Positions 1 through 10,877 are shown, counted from the stretch's first letter. The stretch: DNA of 64,000 nt from Membranipora membranacea (GCA_914767715.1 OU612074.1:10078062-10142061), one strand, 5' to 3'. The notes: a model not told the origin generated them from the sequence alone. A program made the numbers and translations.

Positions 1-164
1 TCCATTGAGCTCCAAAGTGAAGTCAGATGATGCATCTCCAACGACAAAGGTATCATACAAAGCAAATGCAGTTAAGCCTTTTCCACTCGGTGCTGAATAA
101 GCAGTCACGTCGATACGTAGCATTGCACCATGGTCCCTTGTCAAAGCATGTAAGTTATTGAGAC
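1..164 (-). CDS. Fibrinogen-related domain exon E (runs off window)
   Basis: The minus-strand exon starts after a TTTTAG acceptor at 164. Its translation begins LNNLHALTRDHGAMLRIDV and contains FALYDTFVVGDASSDFTLEL. This matches the central fibrinogen-domain pattern (GLxNxHxLT, LRxDL, YDxFxVGDE). It completes a Gly codon with exon D. The calcium site and the last disulfide expected in this domain would be in exons beyond base 1. Confidence 0.88.
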
Positions 165-2352
165 CTAAAAAATGAGTTTAATTTTATTGTTCCATTATAG
201 GTCTATATATCTATCAATAGGTGCGAAATTGTTTCTTTAAAGGCACATGCAGAGGAATTTGGTGACATAAGAATAAGCTAGATTGAATGCGAGAGCAAGA
301 AACTGATTAGTTATGTATTTTCTTGCTAGGTGATTGGTGTTGCATGTTTTGTTTGCTCGAGTCCCAAGGATGATCATATTCAAGAAAATGATGAATAGCT
401 CAGAAAATTATTAGGTCTGTATCGTCGTATGAACATTATAGACCTACCGAGCCAGTATTCACCATTAAAATCTCCAAATCCAAACTTATAATCAGCGAGA
501 GTCCTGTTAAAGTCTACCGATCCATCAAACCTCTTTAAAAATACTATCCACGGTCCATCAGGAGCTTCTAAGTCACACCATACCTTAAAAATACAACAGG
601 AAACATAGTAATGGGTGGGTGGGTTGGTGGAGTTATTACCTGGATCCTATCTGGCATGTTTGAAGGTTGCCTGATAAAAGCTAAGCAGGACATATTGTGA
701 TCTTGCAAGGTCAGAAATATCTGAAATTTCGGAGGTTCCAGGTCAACCCAGCTCAAAGAAAAACCTTCACCTTAATTTACAAATATTGTCACCTTGTCAT
801 GGAACAAATTGAGGTTTATCAGGGCAAAAAACTAAGCAGCTTTATCTGATTCTTTAAGTATGGTTGAGTTTAACGCTTCAAAATGACAAGCAAAATCAAC
901 TATATCATTATGTAGAATCAAGGTCATTTCCACTGATGCTATTTCTTCACAAAATCTAACCGTGATAACACCGCTCAGAAATATACTGAATTATTATGTG
1001 CAAACCTAGCCTGTCTTAACAAGCTTTAATTGGTGAGGAGGGGGGAACAAGGCTTGCACTGCTCGATGTCGACCTGTTTAGATTAAATATTGTCTATTCT
1101 TGCGATTAGGTAGATAACTTCATTATCACACTTATCAATTTGTAGAGGAAAACAGAGTTATCTTTTCGGGAACACAACTTCGTCTTCCTATACAAATTGA
1201 TTAGTGTGATGGAGAAGTTATCTACCTGAACACAAGAGTAGACAATATATAGTCTAAACAGCTCGATATATAGCAGTTCAAGAGTTGACAAGCTTGTTCC
1301 CCCCCTCACCTTACAAGGCTTTTTAAGATGGGCTAGTGCAAACCTTGATCCTTTCAAAAGAGGTAGGTGAATTGATGAATGCCACTCCACTTGTTTTTCT
1401 CCGTTCACAACCATTGCTCTCAAGATCTGTAATTAATTGTAGGTATGAGAAAACATTTTGTACCTTTCTCAAAATGATTGACAGCCATGATGTCACAGCT
1501 AATGTTTATCTGTTAGAATATCAACTTGATGATAATCAAATCAAAGTAGAGCATCCCTATTTTGGAAAAGAGTGAGCAATTATAAGCCGTGAATCATATC
1601 ATTGTGAAAGTGAAAAGTTGTCCTTCAACAATCCTGGTACCACATCATAAGATTATGAATCCCACAATGATTACTAATGCTGCTCTGCCTACCTGTGGGA
1701 TATTGCTCTTTCATCTCAGTGAACTCTTTCTTCAATGATGAAACTTCAATGACAGCTACTGCGATTGCCGCTGCGGCTGAGAGTAGAGCCAATATGGTCA
1801 AGATTATTAAACAGAATACGATCCGTTTACCATTAGCGGGTTTAGAGGGCAATGGTTCCTGTGAACTTGACTCATGTCCGCTTTCTGGAAACCTAAGATT
1901 TGCAAAAACTTCAAGTAAAAATTTGAATTCAAAAGTAAAAATTGATGCGAAAAGTGATCTAAGATCTAAGTTTATGGCTCATTTACATTCAATAATTGTC
2001 CTTGGGTGTCAGTTTCATCGGATGTGATGGTGCAACTTTGAGTTATTAGTAGCAGGATATTTATAAATTATCATAGATCAGCAAATTAGTTGTTCCTTGC
2101 CATGCATTTGGTAGACTTTTAGAGGCACATGCAGCTAGACTTATCAACTCTGAATCACACATGAACAAACTAATGCAGTCTTCGGTGATCGATCATCCAA
2201 TTACATTCTAACCAAGATACTTCATGCAATAATCGCGATTGAAATGGTAATGAAGATCAAACATACATGGCTCCAGCTACAACTTCTTCATAAACTTCAT
2301 CTTCTTTCCTCTCTCCTACACATGCAGTGTTATGGTATATCACATAAGCCAT
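1..2352 (-). CDS. Type II membrane protein with fibrinogen C-terminal domain (partial, multi-exon)
   Basis: Gene model built by eye on the minus strand. Exon A (2352-2267) starts at an ATG and encodes a 28-residue tail with tyrosine motifs such as EDEVYEEV, ending at a GTATGT donor. Exon B (1892-1693) joins in phase and carries a Ser/Pro/Glu stretch, a basic stop (NGKR), a long hydrophobic segment (IVFCLIILTILALLSAAAAI) and a charged, coiled-coil-like stalk start. Exon C (about 720-640), exon D (583-448) and exon E (164-1) encode the start and middle of a fibrinogen-related domain, with phases matching at C/D and D/E. The order tail, membrane anchor, stalk, fibrinogen domain resembles FIBCD1-type recognition receptors. 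Such domains bind acetylated or other sugars on microbes or matrix. The B-to-C link is inferred; at least one more exon is needed because the phases differ. The C-terminal part lies off the left edge. Confidence 0.75.
448..583 (-). CDS. Fibrinogen-related domain exon D
   Basis: 136-nt minus-strand exon with acceptor TTTTTAAG and donor GTAGGT. The translation runs VWCDLEAPDGPWIVFLKRFD, then GSVDFNRTLADYKFGFGDFNGEYWLG. This is the classic fibrinogen-domain core (VYCDM..GGW.V.QRR.DGSVDF.R.W..Y..GFG...GEFWLG). The usual GGGW is DGPW here. It joins exon C in phase 0 (RIQ then VWCD). Confidence 0.9.
640..720 (-). CDS. Probable first fibrinogen-domain exon C
   Basis: An open stretch with acceptor AATTTCAG and donor GTAATA. 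Its end (SCLAFIRQPSNMPDRIQ) fits the residues just before VWCD in fibrinogen domains, where SGVYxIxP...FQVYCD is usual. The 5' boundary is uncertain: another AG near 748 would give a longer exon (SWVDLEPPKFQ...). Confidence 0.5.
1007..1335. mobile_element. Foldback MITE with 9-bp target duplication
   Basis: The two halves are inverted copies of each other: GGTGAGGAGGGGGGAACAAG at 1032 pairs with its inverted partner ending at 1310. The termini are TAGCC and GGCTA. GTGCAAACC occurs directly on both sides (998-1006 and 1336-1344), a perfect 9-bp target duplication. Nine bases suits Mutator-type elements, but the family is not established. The element lies inside an intron of the fibrinogen-related gene. 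Confidence 0.85.
1693..1892 (-). CDS. Transmembrane/stalk exon B of the fibrinogen-related gene
   Basis: 200-nt exon between a TCTTAG acceptor and a GTAGGC donor. It encodes FPESGHESSSQEPLPSKPANGKR, then a hydrophobic span of about 25 residues, then EVSSLKKEFTEMKEQYPT. Positive residues precede the membrane span, which predicts a type II topology with the C-terminus outside. The stalk start has heptad-like leucine and charged residues, so trimerisation is possible. It joins exon A by completing an ATG codon. Confidence 0.65.
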
Positions 2353-2487
2353 GACTACTCGAATCTCTCTCCAGTTGACAAGCTTGGTCACAACATACTG
2401 ACTTTTGATGTGCACAAATTTATCATTTGAAGAGGGAAGTTGAACAAGGATATTAAATTTTGTAAATAACAAGCACCGCCCATGCAT

Positions 2488-3290
2488 CAGTCATAGTATA
2501 TAGTAATGCTAGTGAAAAATAATTTTTGCTCTCAATGTTGCTGTTATTGCTGTGTTTTTTTGATTATCAATGTCAATGATTTAATCAATGGCATCAATTT
2601 ACACTGATTTGATTAGTTCGCCATGTGTAACTGAATATGGGATGTCATTATGTCATAATCTATCGATTCTCAGTGAAAACCTCATACCAGTAGAATGTGA
2701 GAAGAACTCATATTTGGTCTAGATGTTTTGTGTTTGGGCTAGGGGTGTGAACAGAATTTGGAGTGGGGTTGGGGGTAGTCAGCTGAGAGCGGTGGATAGG
2801 TAGGTGGGTTGGGTAGTTGACTGAATGACTCATGACAGGGAATCCATTGAATTTGGTTACAACTCATATCTGACAAAACTTCATCAAAGTAACTGCCTGA
2901 CTTTAACATGCTTTAGTCTTTGGGTAACCTTTAAACTTTTACAATCTAAATAATCATATATTATTGCTGACAAATTTTATAAATAAGACATTTATGTTGC
3001 TGTAATATTTTATGCTCGCTTTTTGTATGTAAAGTTTTCAGATAATTACTCATTCAAGTTTAATGAGAAAAAGAGGGATGTTGTGTCCTCATGTGCAGTG
3101 ACCACTGATTAAGTCACGTGCTCATTTAGCATGCTGCCGATAGTATAAATAGGCATGGCATCACAATTATAATCAGTTGATGTTCAGTTGATATATAGCT
3201 GATATACAGTTGTTATACAGTTGATATACGGTTGTTATTAGTCATTTTGAAGAAATTGACACAATGGTCACATAATAAATGTACACGCTC
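2488..3290. other. Intergenic stretch upstream of the fibrinogen-related gene
   Basis: No convincing coding exon is seen. A G-rich run lies at 2735-2815. Positions 3172-3242 hold a degenerate tandem repeat built on AGTTGATATAC-like units. A TATA-like AGTATAAATAGG occurs on the plus strand near 3140, with no gene attached to it. Confidence 0.4.
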
Positions 3291-3314
3291 TAACAACAAA
3301 TCAAAGAGCTTGAT

Positions 3315-4063
3315 TTATATACAACCAACAAAACACAAAATAAACAATTCTCTCTGATAGTGGTTGGGATTTCCACATATGAAGCAACCCCTAGGGGTTC
3401 TGTTATCAGATAACAGGGCGGAATCAGAATTAGCTTGATTATTTTTGATCCCTTGAACGCCGGCATACGCTGGAGATCTTTGTTCCTCCGTGGCTTTTCG
3501 TTTTTTTTCCTCATTCATCAGAGCATTTGATACGTATTGTAATGTCAATGTCTCACCGTGAGCTTCAAGGGCAGTAACAAGCATATCGTAGCTGTCGTAC
3601 AAACTGCTGAGTAGAGTTACTACTTGAGCCTCCTCATTCACTGGAGCTTTTATAGCTGCTAGTTTGTTTGTAATCTCTTTCATATGCTTCAGATGACTTT
3701 CGATCGATTCATTCTCATCCTTGACAGTTCGGAAGTATTTCTTTTTGAGAAACAAACGGTTAGCCAGGCTGTCACGCTCGAAATGAGCTTGCAATTTGTC
3801 CCATGCTGCTTTAGCGGTCTCACATTCTGTTATCAGGTATAAGAGCTCATCGCTCACCGCTAATACTATATGACTTAGTGCTATAGCAGTTCTGAAGCAT
3901 GCTCTTGCTTATCCTTCGCAGAGGCATCATCAGCAGGAGCAGTTACAGTATTGTCCACAAAGCCAAACAAATTCTTGGCTATCAGGTAGTGCTTGAGTTT
4001 GAACTTCCAGGTAGTATAGTTGTCAGGCTGGAGCTTAGTAAGCTCCCACTTATCACCCATCTT
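3315..4063 (-). pseudogene. Ty1/copia-type gag fragment (frameshifted, truncated)
   Basis: Reading on the minus strand starts with MGDKWELTKLQPDNYTTWKF, the usual start of a copia gag (UBN2/gag_2 family). A single-base frameshift near 3890 follows, then AWDKLQAHFERDSLANRLFL and the remaining gag. The gag ends in a zinc knuckle, CFICGNPNH, that breaks before its last cysteine. Protease, integrase and reverse transcriptase are absent. The element therefore lost its pol region and is dead. Confidence 0.85.
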
Positions 4064-4083
4064 CAGTATGTTATGCAGAGTAA

Positions 4084-4098
4084 CCTGGGCCCATAACC
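4084..4098 (-). other. Copia-type primer-binding site
   Basis: On the minus strand the bases read GGTTATGGGCCCAGG, about 20 bases before the gag start and just after a stretch ending AACAACA that looks like an LTR end. Drosophila copia uses a near-identical site complementary to an internal fragment of initiator tRNA-Met. I could not match two LTRs. Confidence 0.6.
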
Positions 4099-4361
4099 TG
4101 TTGTTTATTGATTTGTTCTTTGAGAGAATATAATCGCTTGTATTGATTAGCCATGGGAGGAACAAAGAAGGAACGCAATGCATGATTGGAAAAAGGTAAC
4201 ACAACTCTAATTAAACAAAGGGAACACAACTGCAACTACACTATTTACAATATAAGAAACTTGTATTTTCTTGCCAATGTATTTTCGAACACTGCATTCA
4301 CCTTTTTATTACTGCTAATTCGACAATTTTTCTTTAGGGGTGCTTTTTTCATGTAAATACT

Positions 4362-4733
4362 GCAGATGCAATCAATTGTGCAATAATTAAACCCTCATTT
4401 AGATCAAACCTAGGCAAATCAGCCTTTTTAAATACTTTTTTTCATAAATTTGTAACTAACTAACTTGTATTTTTGTTTGCCACTCTCTGTTTGCCACTCT
4501 CTGTTTCTTCTTTTTTTTTTTCATCTTATTCATGCAATTTATGATACCATGCTTTCATTATCCTACACACTTTATAGTATGTAACACCCTACCACTTATA
4601 TCTTTTTATTCAAGTCATTTTTTGCATCTATGTTAATGTGTGTGAGGTCAACAAGTTATTTTTAATTTGTTTTAATTATAAACTTTTAGAAAACCTCAAA
4701 AAATAAATAAATAAATAAATAAATTAATTGTTG
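4362..4733 (+). mobile_element. 5'-truncated LINE 3' end
   Basis: From AATTAAACCCTCATTTAGAT onward it matches the end of the reverse-transcriptase ORF and 3' UTR of the LINE at 9445-9785. It ends in an (AAAT)n tail at 4698-4725. A full-length-type LINE start follows within 75 bases, so two LINE copies lie head to tail. Confidence 0.85.
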
Positions 4734-4804
4734 AATTCCGACGTGAATGGCTGCAAAAAAAACTGCTCTCTAACAAACAATTTTGGTAGAAAAATTAACT
4801 AGTA

Positions 4805-5733
4805 ATGGCATCAGATACGCCTGGTACAAATACGTGTAAAACAAAGAGGAAAGCAACAGATACTGGTAACAACCCGGATATGTTGATTATCAGTTCATCT
4901 ACAACTACACGAAGCAGATGGAGATAAAAATGGATGCCCTGAAGGCAGAGAATAAGGCTCTGCACGAACGCCTAGCTATAACTGAAAACAGCTTAACCAC
5001 AGGAATAGCTGCCGCTATTAGAAAAGAGCTATCAAACTACTTTGATGGCTCAAGAGTGCCTCTTCCATCTGGGAGTCCGTCGCCATCGAAAGAAGCCATG
5101 GAACATGAAGCTACTACTACTTCTCCTCAAGGTAAGCTGTACTCAGCAGCAGCAGCACCCAGCCAGGCTCCCAAACTAGCTTCCCTTCAACCTGACCGTC
5201 AATCTATTCCTACCACTCAGTTTCACAAGCATCCTCTCAATCCTAAAAGTAGTGTTGTAATTTACAACATACAGGATAAAGAGAAAATCACCAAAGATGA
5301 CATAAGGTCTACTGTGAAAAGTGTACTAGTACCAACTTTGATATTGTCTATCAACAAGTACGCCTGGGAATCAACACAACCTAAATATATCCTACAGCTA
5401 AAAAAGGAAGCCGATGCCAAAACATTGTTAGAAAAGTGGAAACCCGATACACTGCATAACACCAAAATTTGTGTCACTAGAACCCCTGAAAAGCATGTTG
5501 GAATGCTTTCTAACGTCCCTACCAGCTTCAGCGATATTACAATGCAGCAAGACATACAAGCAAAATATCCAGGCGCTGCATGTAATCGCATTGTAAAAAA
5601 AGATATACCTACACGTACCGTCAAGATAGTTTTCACCGATGAGCAATCTTTAGAAGAGTGTCAAGATAATGGAGTAAGACTAAATAGCTACAGTTCAATA
5701 TGGATGGCTGAAAAACCTCGTTATTCATCTTAG
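4805..5733 (+). pseudogene. LINE ORF1 (RNA-binding type), one frameshift
   Basis: An ATG at 4805 opens a Lys/Thr/Ser-rich N-terminus (MASDTPGTNTCKTKRKATD). A frameshift near 4910 separates it from the long open frame 4918-5733 (271 residues). That frame has an N-terminal coiled-coil stretch (MDALKAENKALHERLAITE), a Pro/Ser linker and a C-terminal alpha/beta region like the RRM-like part of LINE ORF1 proteins. It would bind LINE RNA. Identification rests on position before ORF2 and on architecture. Confidence 0.6.
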
Positions 5734-5811
5734 AAACCTCCAACCGCTTGACTATATATGCAAAGTGACAACATAAATAACAATAACATCACAAATGGTG
5801 AATACAGGGAA

Positions 5812-5882
5812 AACGCCCAAAACGGCCCGCGGCCCAAAACGGCCTGAGGCCCAAAACGCCCCGCGGCCCAAAACGGCCAAGC
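5812..5882. repeat. GC-rich minisatellite
   Basis: About four copies of a unit near GGCCCAAAACGGCCCGC, far more GC-rich than its surroundings. It begins where the LINE sequence stops after ORF1, close to the junction with the captured peptide-gene fragment. Confidence 0.75.
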
Positions 5883-6004
5883 ATGATTTATGAGTTCTCC
5901 AAGTCCCAAAACCTCTAAAAAACGAGTTAAGTCAACGAACTGAAGTTTTTGTGAAAAAAACTCAAGTTTTCAAATTTGTCAAAAAAACCGCCCATCTCAG
6001 GTTC

Positions 6005-7085
6005 AGAAGCTAAATTAATAGAATAGAGTTAGGGAGTTATACAATATAGACAGTATGAATTAAATCTGTGTTTAACTAAAATCTGCGCAATATACTGGCA
6101 GTTCAAAATTATACCATTTCGTGTTTTAGGCGCAGTACATGGTGGAAAGAAGCAAACAGTGAACATTGTAGCATATGGTGGAGGGAGACCAACATCTCAG
6201 CTGGTTAGACCAGATGGTCATAGAAACAAGAGAACTCTGAGGTTTAACCCACTGAGTTATAGAAACAAGAGAGCAATACAACCTATGCCGAATATGATTC
6301 TGCCGCTGGGTTATAGGAGCAATCAGCCACTGGGCTACAAAAACAGGAGCGGAACAGAAGGAGCAACATTAGCATCCAATCAGGAGCTACCAGATGGTCA
6401 TAGAAACAAGAGAGCAATAAAACCACTCAATCTGAGGTTTAAGCCACTGAGTTATAGAAACAAGAGAGCAATAAAACCACCTACTCTGAGATTGCAGCCA
6501 CTAGGTTCACTGGAGGCCTGTAAGAAATCTTAGTTTTGTGCTGTACTGTATCAGTAGACAATGATAAATCTGTCTAACATGTTAAGAGTGTTAAAGACAT
6601 CATAGCATTCCATTCCATGTTAACCACAGGTTATTCCATGTTAACCACCATGTAAACCACCAGTTTATTAACTAATAAACCTCGCAGCAAACAGAAATTA
6701 ATTTCACATAGCAGCCTACTGAATACACTCTAAAACTTTTGAGTGAATTAATTTTTTATAGCAGTATTGCTGGGTAAGCACAGATTTGAGGATGGTAAAA
6801 ATGTCAATATTGGGCAACCAATAAATGAATGAAGAAATACAAATTTGATCGACAGAAATGTAAATTTGGCCATTTAACTGATACCAGAAGATTGCTTGGA
6901 CCTTTGATCGGCTGTGAAATGGTCCCAAATGCCTTCAACTTTATTTTCTAATTAAGCCTGACTGTTTCATACTGGGCTTTAATATTGTCATCACCTGAGA
7001 AGTCATATTATTTACATTAACAAAACCAATACTGATAGTTGATATGATAGTAACATGAAAAGCTGTCTTCACGGTGATATAAATA
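6005..7085 (+). other. Genomic fragment of a family R gene captured inside a LINE
   Basis: Matches 22300-23381 of the intact family R locus: the 3' half of the last intron, the coding exon, the 3' UTR past its polyadenylation signal, and 3' flank. Because it keeps intron and downstream flank it is a DNA copy, not a processed retrocopy. It sits between LINE ORF1 and the surviving part of ORF2 and replaces the endonuclease region. Confidence 0.8.
6130..6533 (+). pseudogene. Family R peptide precursor, exon 2 only (broken copy R3)
   Basis: Starts after the conserved GTGTTTTAG acceptor and keeps the reading frame with the AYGGGRPTSQL motif and four RNKR sites. It lacks the signal-peptide exon. 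Near the end a short deletion removes the last RNKR repeat (PLG joins directly to SLEACKKS) and a stop replaces the Lys codon, so the second cysteine of the C-terminal loop is lost. Without exon 1 it cannot be secreted as the intact genes are. Confidence 0.85.
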
Positions 7086-7124
7086 TATATACAGAAATAT
7101 ACAGAAATATTCACAGCATTAATC

Positions 7125-9574
7125 ATGAGGAATTTTATAATGACTGTTCGAAACTTCCACTACTGCAAACAGCAACTGACATGAACAAATCATTGCATCA
7201 CCGCACGGAAAATATTGAAAACTTTCTCTGACCTGATTGACAAGCATGCTCCAGTAAAAACAAAAAGAGTGCGAGGGGCTAAAAACCAGTGGCTTTTCCC
7301 TGATATTCAGCATCTCATTAATTTAAAAAACAAATTACACAAGAGGGTATTCAAGGATATACCTAATCCAGCTACAGCGCAAGTCAAACAGTACAACAAG
7401 TTTCGAAACTTTGTTACAAATAAAATTAGGAATGCTAGGAAAGACTTTATAAATGACTCGTTATCTAAAGATGAAAAAAGTTTTTTCACCTGCCTGAAAT
7501 CACTGACAGGAAAGAAGAAATCCTCTGATCAAAACGAGAAAATTAGCTTTCAAAACTCTACCTACACCTCAAACTCTGACAAGGCAAATGCCCTTAATAG
7601 ATATTTCACCACGGTTGCTGGACAATCGGTTTTTATTCCTAAGATCGATCCACAACCTGACCTTTTCCATGGTCCAAGTTTCTCTTTCACATATGTTGAG
7701 AGCGAAACAATCTACAAACTGATAAAGTCCCTCAAACCAAATAAATGTGGTGGCTTGACCATGTTTCCAGCTTCCCTGTACCAAACTGTTGCAGACCTAT
7801 TAGCTCTTCCCATAGCCCTGATCATTAACGAATGCTACAAGAAATCAATATTCCCCGACTGCCTAAAAACAGCCCCGGTCACAACACTCTTTAAAGGGCA
7901 ACCAAGGTTTCGCAGCAATGCGTTAATGGGTAGCAAATAATGTGCTGGGCAGCATCAGCTTTGTGCATTACGCGATGCAAAACTCAAAGTAGTTGCTGAC
8001 TCTAAGCTGGTTAAAACTTCAGTTTAGGGGAAGTTCCAAGACTTTGCTGTAATAATTATAGAGCACAGGCTAAATAATAACAGGAACAGGAAACTGCTAT
8101 GTGGTATTCTCTTTTAGCTGAGTTTGAGTACCTGATGGAAGAAATGTTTCACAAGAATTCTGGCTGAATAATCATCCGAATTATATTTTGTCTTTTCCCC
8201 CATGCAGAAGGTGCAATCTGCAATTAATCAATGGCCATCAATGAGAAGTTGTTTGAAACCTTGGTTGCCCTTTAAGAAGGGCGATAAAACAGACACTTGC
8301 AATTACAGACCAATTTCCAGTCTGCCAATCATATCAAAGGTGTTTGAGCTAGATATGAAAAATCAAATTTTGACCTTTATCGAAACACATGGAATACTCT
8401 CAGATCGACAATTCGGTTTTCGTAAGCACCATTCCAGTGAACAGTTACTACTTTCTCTTTTACAAAATTGAAGAACAACGCTAGACAACCCTCAACCAAA
8501 TTTCATAGGTACATTCTCTTTGGACGTACGTAAAGCATTTGACACTATAAATCATGGACAACTCATCCACACTCTAAAGCGACTAAATTTCGCAGAGTCA
8601 ACAACAAAATTATTTACATCCTATCTTTCACATCGAACCCAAATCATGAAAGTTGATCATGATCAGTCCAGTGCACTACCGATTACATGTGGAGTACCCC
8701 AAGGAAGTGTTCTAGGTCCAATCTTATTCAATCTTGCTATCAATGATCTCCTTAACAAGCACAAAACTGCATTCGCTTACGCTGATGACACCGTTAGCAC
8801 AGCAACAGCAACAGCAACAGATATCCCTACCTTAATGGATAAATCTGAGTCATTGTAAGAGAAGTATCGAATTGGTATTCAAACAATCTCCTTCAACTCA
8901 ACTTATCCAAAACCCAATACTGTATTTTCTCAAATAGGAAAGTAGAAGATTTTTACCAAATCCAAATAAACAATTTGAAAATAGAATCCAAGCATTCGCT
9001 CAATCTTCTTGGAGTTATTCTTGATTCAGAACTTAGTTTAACCCCTCAGGCTAATGCCACCGCCTCTAAAGCAAACAAAATGGTCTACTTGTTATCAAAA
9101 CTAAAAAAATATATGACAGTAGAAAACTCATTGAAGACTTACAAATCACTGATCAGACCTATAGTAGAATACTGCTCATCATTGTACCTTGATGGTTTAG
9201 CCAAAAATTCAGATGCATTAGAAAAAGTGCAAAATAAAGCAATCAGAATCATAACTTCAGCCCCCAAACAATTTTCTGTCACATCTGGCCGCTTGCTCCT
9301 AAATTTACATACTCTCCACAGTAGAAGGAGTTTTCTTTTTCACAATTTTGTCAAATCGAGGGTCCATAAAAGACGTGCATCCAAGCACATACTTCATCTC
9401 GTTAGCAAATCAAACAGACAAACACGAATACTTCGTAGCAACTGTGCAATAATTAAACCCTCATTTAGATCAAACCTAGGCAAATCAGCCTTTTTAAATA
9501 TTTTGCATACATTTGTAACTAAATCAACCAAGCCTCATGAATCATTATCATTTAATCCTACCTTATGTTGTTAA
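7125..9574 (+). pseudogene. LINE ORF2, reverse transcriptase part (interrupted)
   Basis: The frame at 7215-7894 (LIDKHAPVKTKRVRG... SLKPNKCGG) is the stretch between endonuclease and reverse transcriptase in CR1/L2/Jockey-like LINEs. It continues after the inserted element with NYRPISSLPIISKVFE, DVRKAFDTINH, GVPQGSVLGPILFN and the catalytic FAYADD, ending at 9574 with the thumb and C-terminal region. Defects are a 377-bp insertion, a stop at 8469-8471, a frameshift near 8860 and the missing endonuclease. The element is dead. Confidence 0.93.
7895..8271 (+). mobile_element. 377-bp TTAA-target MITE, copy 1
   Basis: Bounded by AGGGCAACCAAGG and its inverse CCTTGGTTGCCCT, with TTAA on each side (7891-7894 and 8272-8275). 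It splits a Leu-Phe-Lys-Lys-Gly-Asp stretch of the LINE reverse transcriptase. Removing the element and one TTAA rejoins the frame. No transposase is inside. TTAA duplication is the piggyBac pattern. Confidence 0.9.
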
Positions 9575-9790
9575 ATTTTTGTTTGCCACTCTGTTTCTTC
9601 TTTTCTTTTTTCATCTTATTCATGCAATTTATGATACCATGCTTTCATTATCCTACACACTATATAGTATGTAACACCCTACCACTTATATCTTTTTATT
9701 CAAGTCATTTTTTGTATCTATGTTAATGTGTGTGAGGTCAACAAGTTATTTTTAATTTGCTTTAATTATAAACTTTTAGAAAACCGCAAT
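9575..9790 (+). mobile_element. LINE 3' UTR
   Basis: Non-coding end of the LINE, closely matching 4480-4695. It contains a T-rich run and CATCTTATTCATGCAATTTA. The tail is degenerate here, and block X1 follows directly. Confidence 0.8.
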
Positions 9791-9921
9791 GAAAAAAAAT
9801 CTGCCGACAAAAGGGAAAGTGATCAAAAAATGATGATACGGTTTCAGAATCTGAGAGAGCATGTCATAATGATGTGGCCGACAAATTGCAATACCCCCTT
9901 ATATCGCCTGTATATAACCTA

Positions 9922-10149
9922 CAGGCTTGTAGTTCTAGGGGAGGCAGGGAGGCACTGCCTCCCCTAGAAAGCTAAATACGGTGACCTAAAACACTATAAT
10001 TGCCTAATCTATGTCAGAATCAGATGTCCATTTGCTAATTTTATGCCATGAATTGCTTCAAGAGGAGTTTACAGCACCCCTCCTGGTGATGCTTCGGACT
10101 CACCACAGACTTTTGCCTCCCCTACCATTTTTTCTAAACTACGACCCTG
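9922..10149. mobile_element. Short MITE with CAGG/CCTG ends, copy 1
   Basis: Starts CAGGCTTGTAGTTCTAGGGG and ends CTAAACTACGACCCTG, with inner inverted GGGGAGGCA/TGCCTCCCC. The matching place in X2 (38355) has no insertion, so the element is directly bounded. A relative at 37409-37673 is flanked by TATC on both sides. Confidence 0.8.
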
Positions 10150-10378
10150 AACCATCATTAAAGCGAGACTACTTTTTCAATTTTGCTGCAGCCTTGAAGA
10201 CTGGCTCAGAATGTCGTGGAATTATCGTGGTTTTGTTTTGTCACCATCAATGATCAGAAACATTTTTGTCAGCACTAATTACGCAATCTTTTGATGATAC
10301 TTCACAGAGTTACTTTTTGCTTTACATGCTATATAACCTTATGAAAAGTATTTTAATGAAACTATAATGGAAACTTAA

Positions 10379-10755
10379 AGGGCAACCAAGGTTTCAAAAA
10401 ACTTCTCATTGATCGCCATTGATTAATAGCAGATTGCACCTTCTGCATGGGAAAAAAGACAAAATATAATTCGGATGATTATTCAGCCAGAATTCTTGTG
10501 AAACATTTCTTCCATCAGGTACTCAAACTCAGCTAAAAGAGAATACCACATAGCAGTTTCCTGTTCCTGTTATTATTTAGCCTGTGCTCTATAATTATTA
10601 CAGCAAAGTCTTGGAACTTCCCCTAAACTGAAGTTTTAACCAGCTTAGAGTCAGCAACTACTTTGAGTTTTGCATCGCGTAATGCACAAAGCTGATGCTG
10701 CCCAGCACATTATTTGCTACCCATTAATGCATTGCTGCGAAACCTTGGTTGCCCT
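10379..10755 (-). mobile_element. 377-bp TTAA-target MITE, copy 2
   Basis: Same length and ends as the copy at 7895 but in opposite orientation, with TTAA at 10375-10378 and 10756-10759. Two uninterrupted versions of the flanks exist in this window (38592 and 37187, both reading GAAACTTAAAAATACGTACC), which proves the insertion and the TTAA duplication. Confidence 0.95.
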
Positions 10756-10877
10756 TTAAAAATATGTACCATTTGAAAAAAACGAAACAGTCAGAGCATT
10801 GAAATATTAAATGTCCGAAGTCAAAATACACCACACTGAGTCAGCACAGAATTAATGATCCTATCTACAACACTTAG

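Noticed and set aside
1336-1575. 79-codon plus-strand frame after the foldback element
   Set aside because: It lies in an intron of the fibrinogen-related gene, lacks an ATG at its start and shows no similarity.
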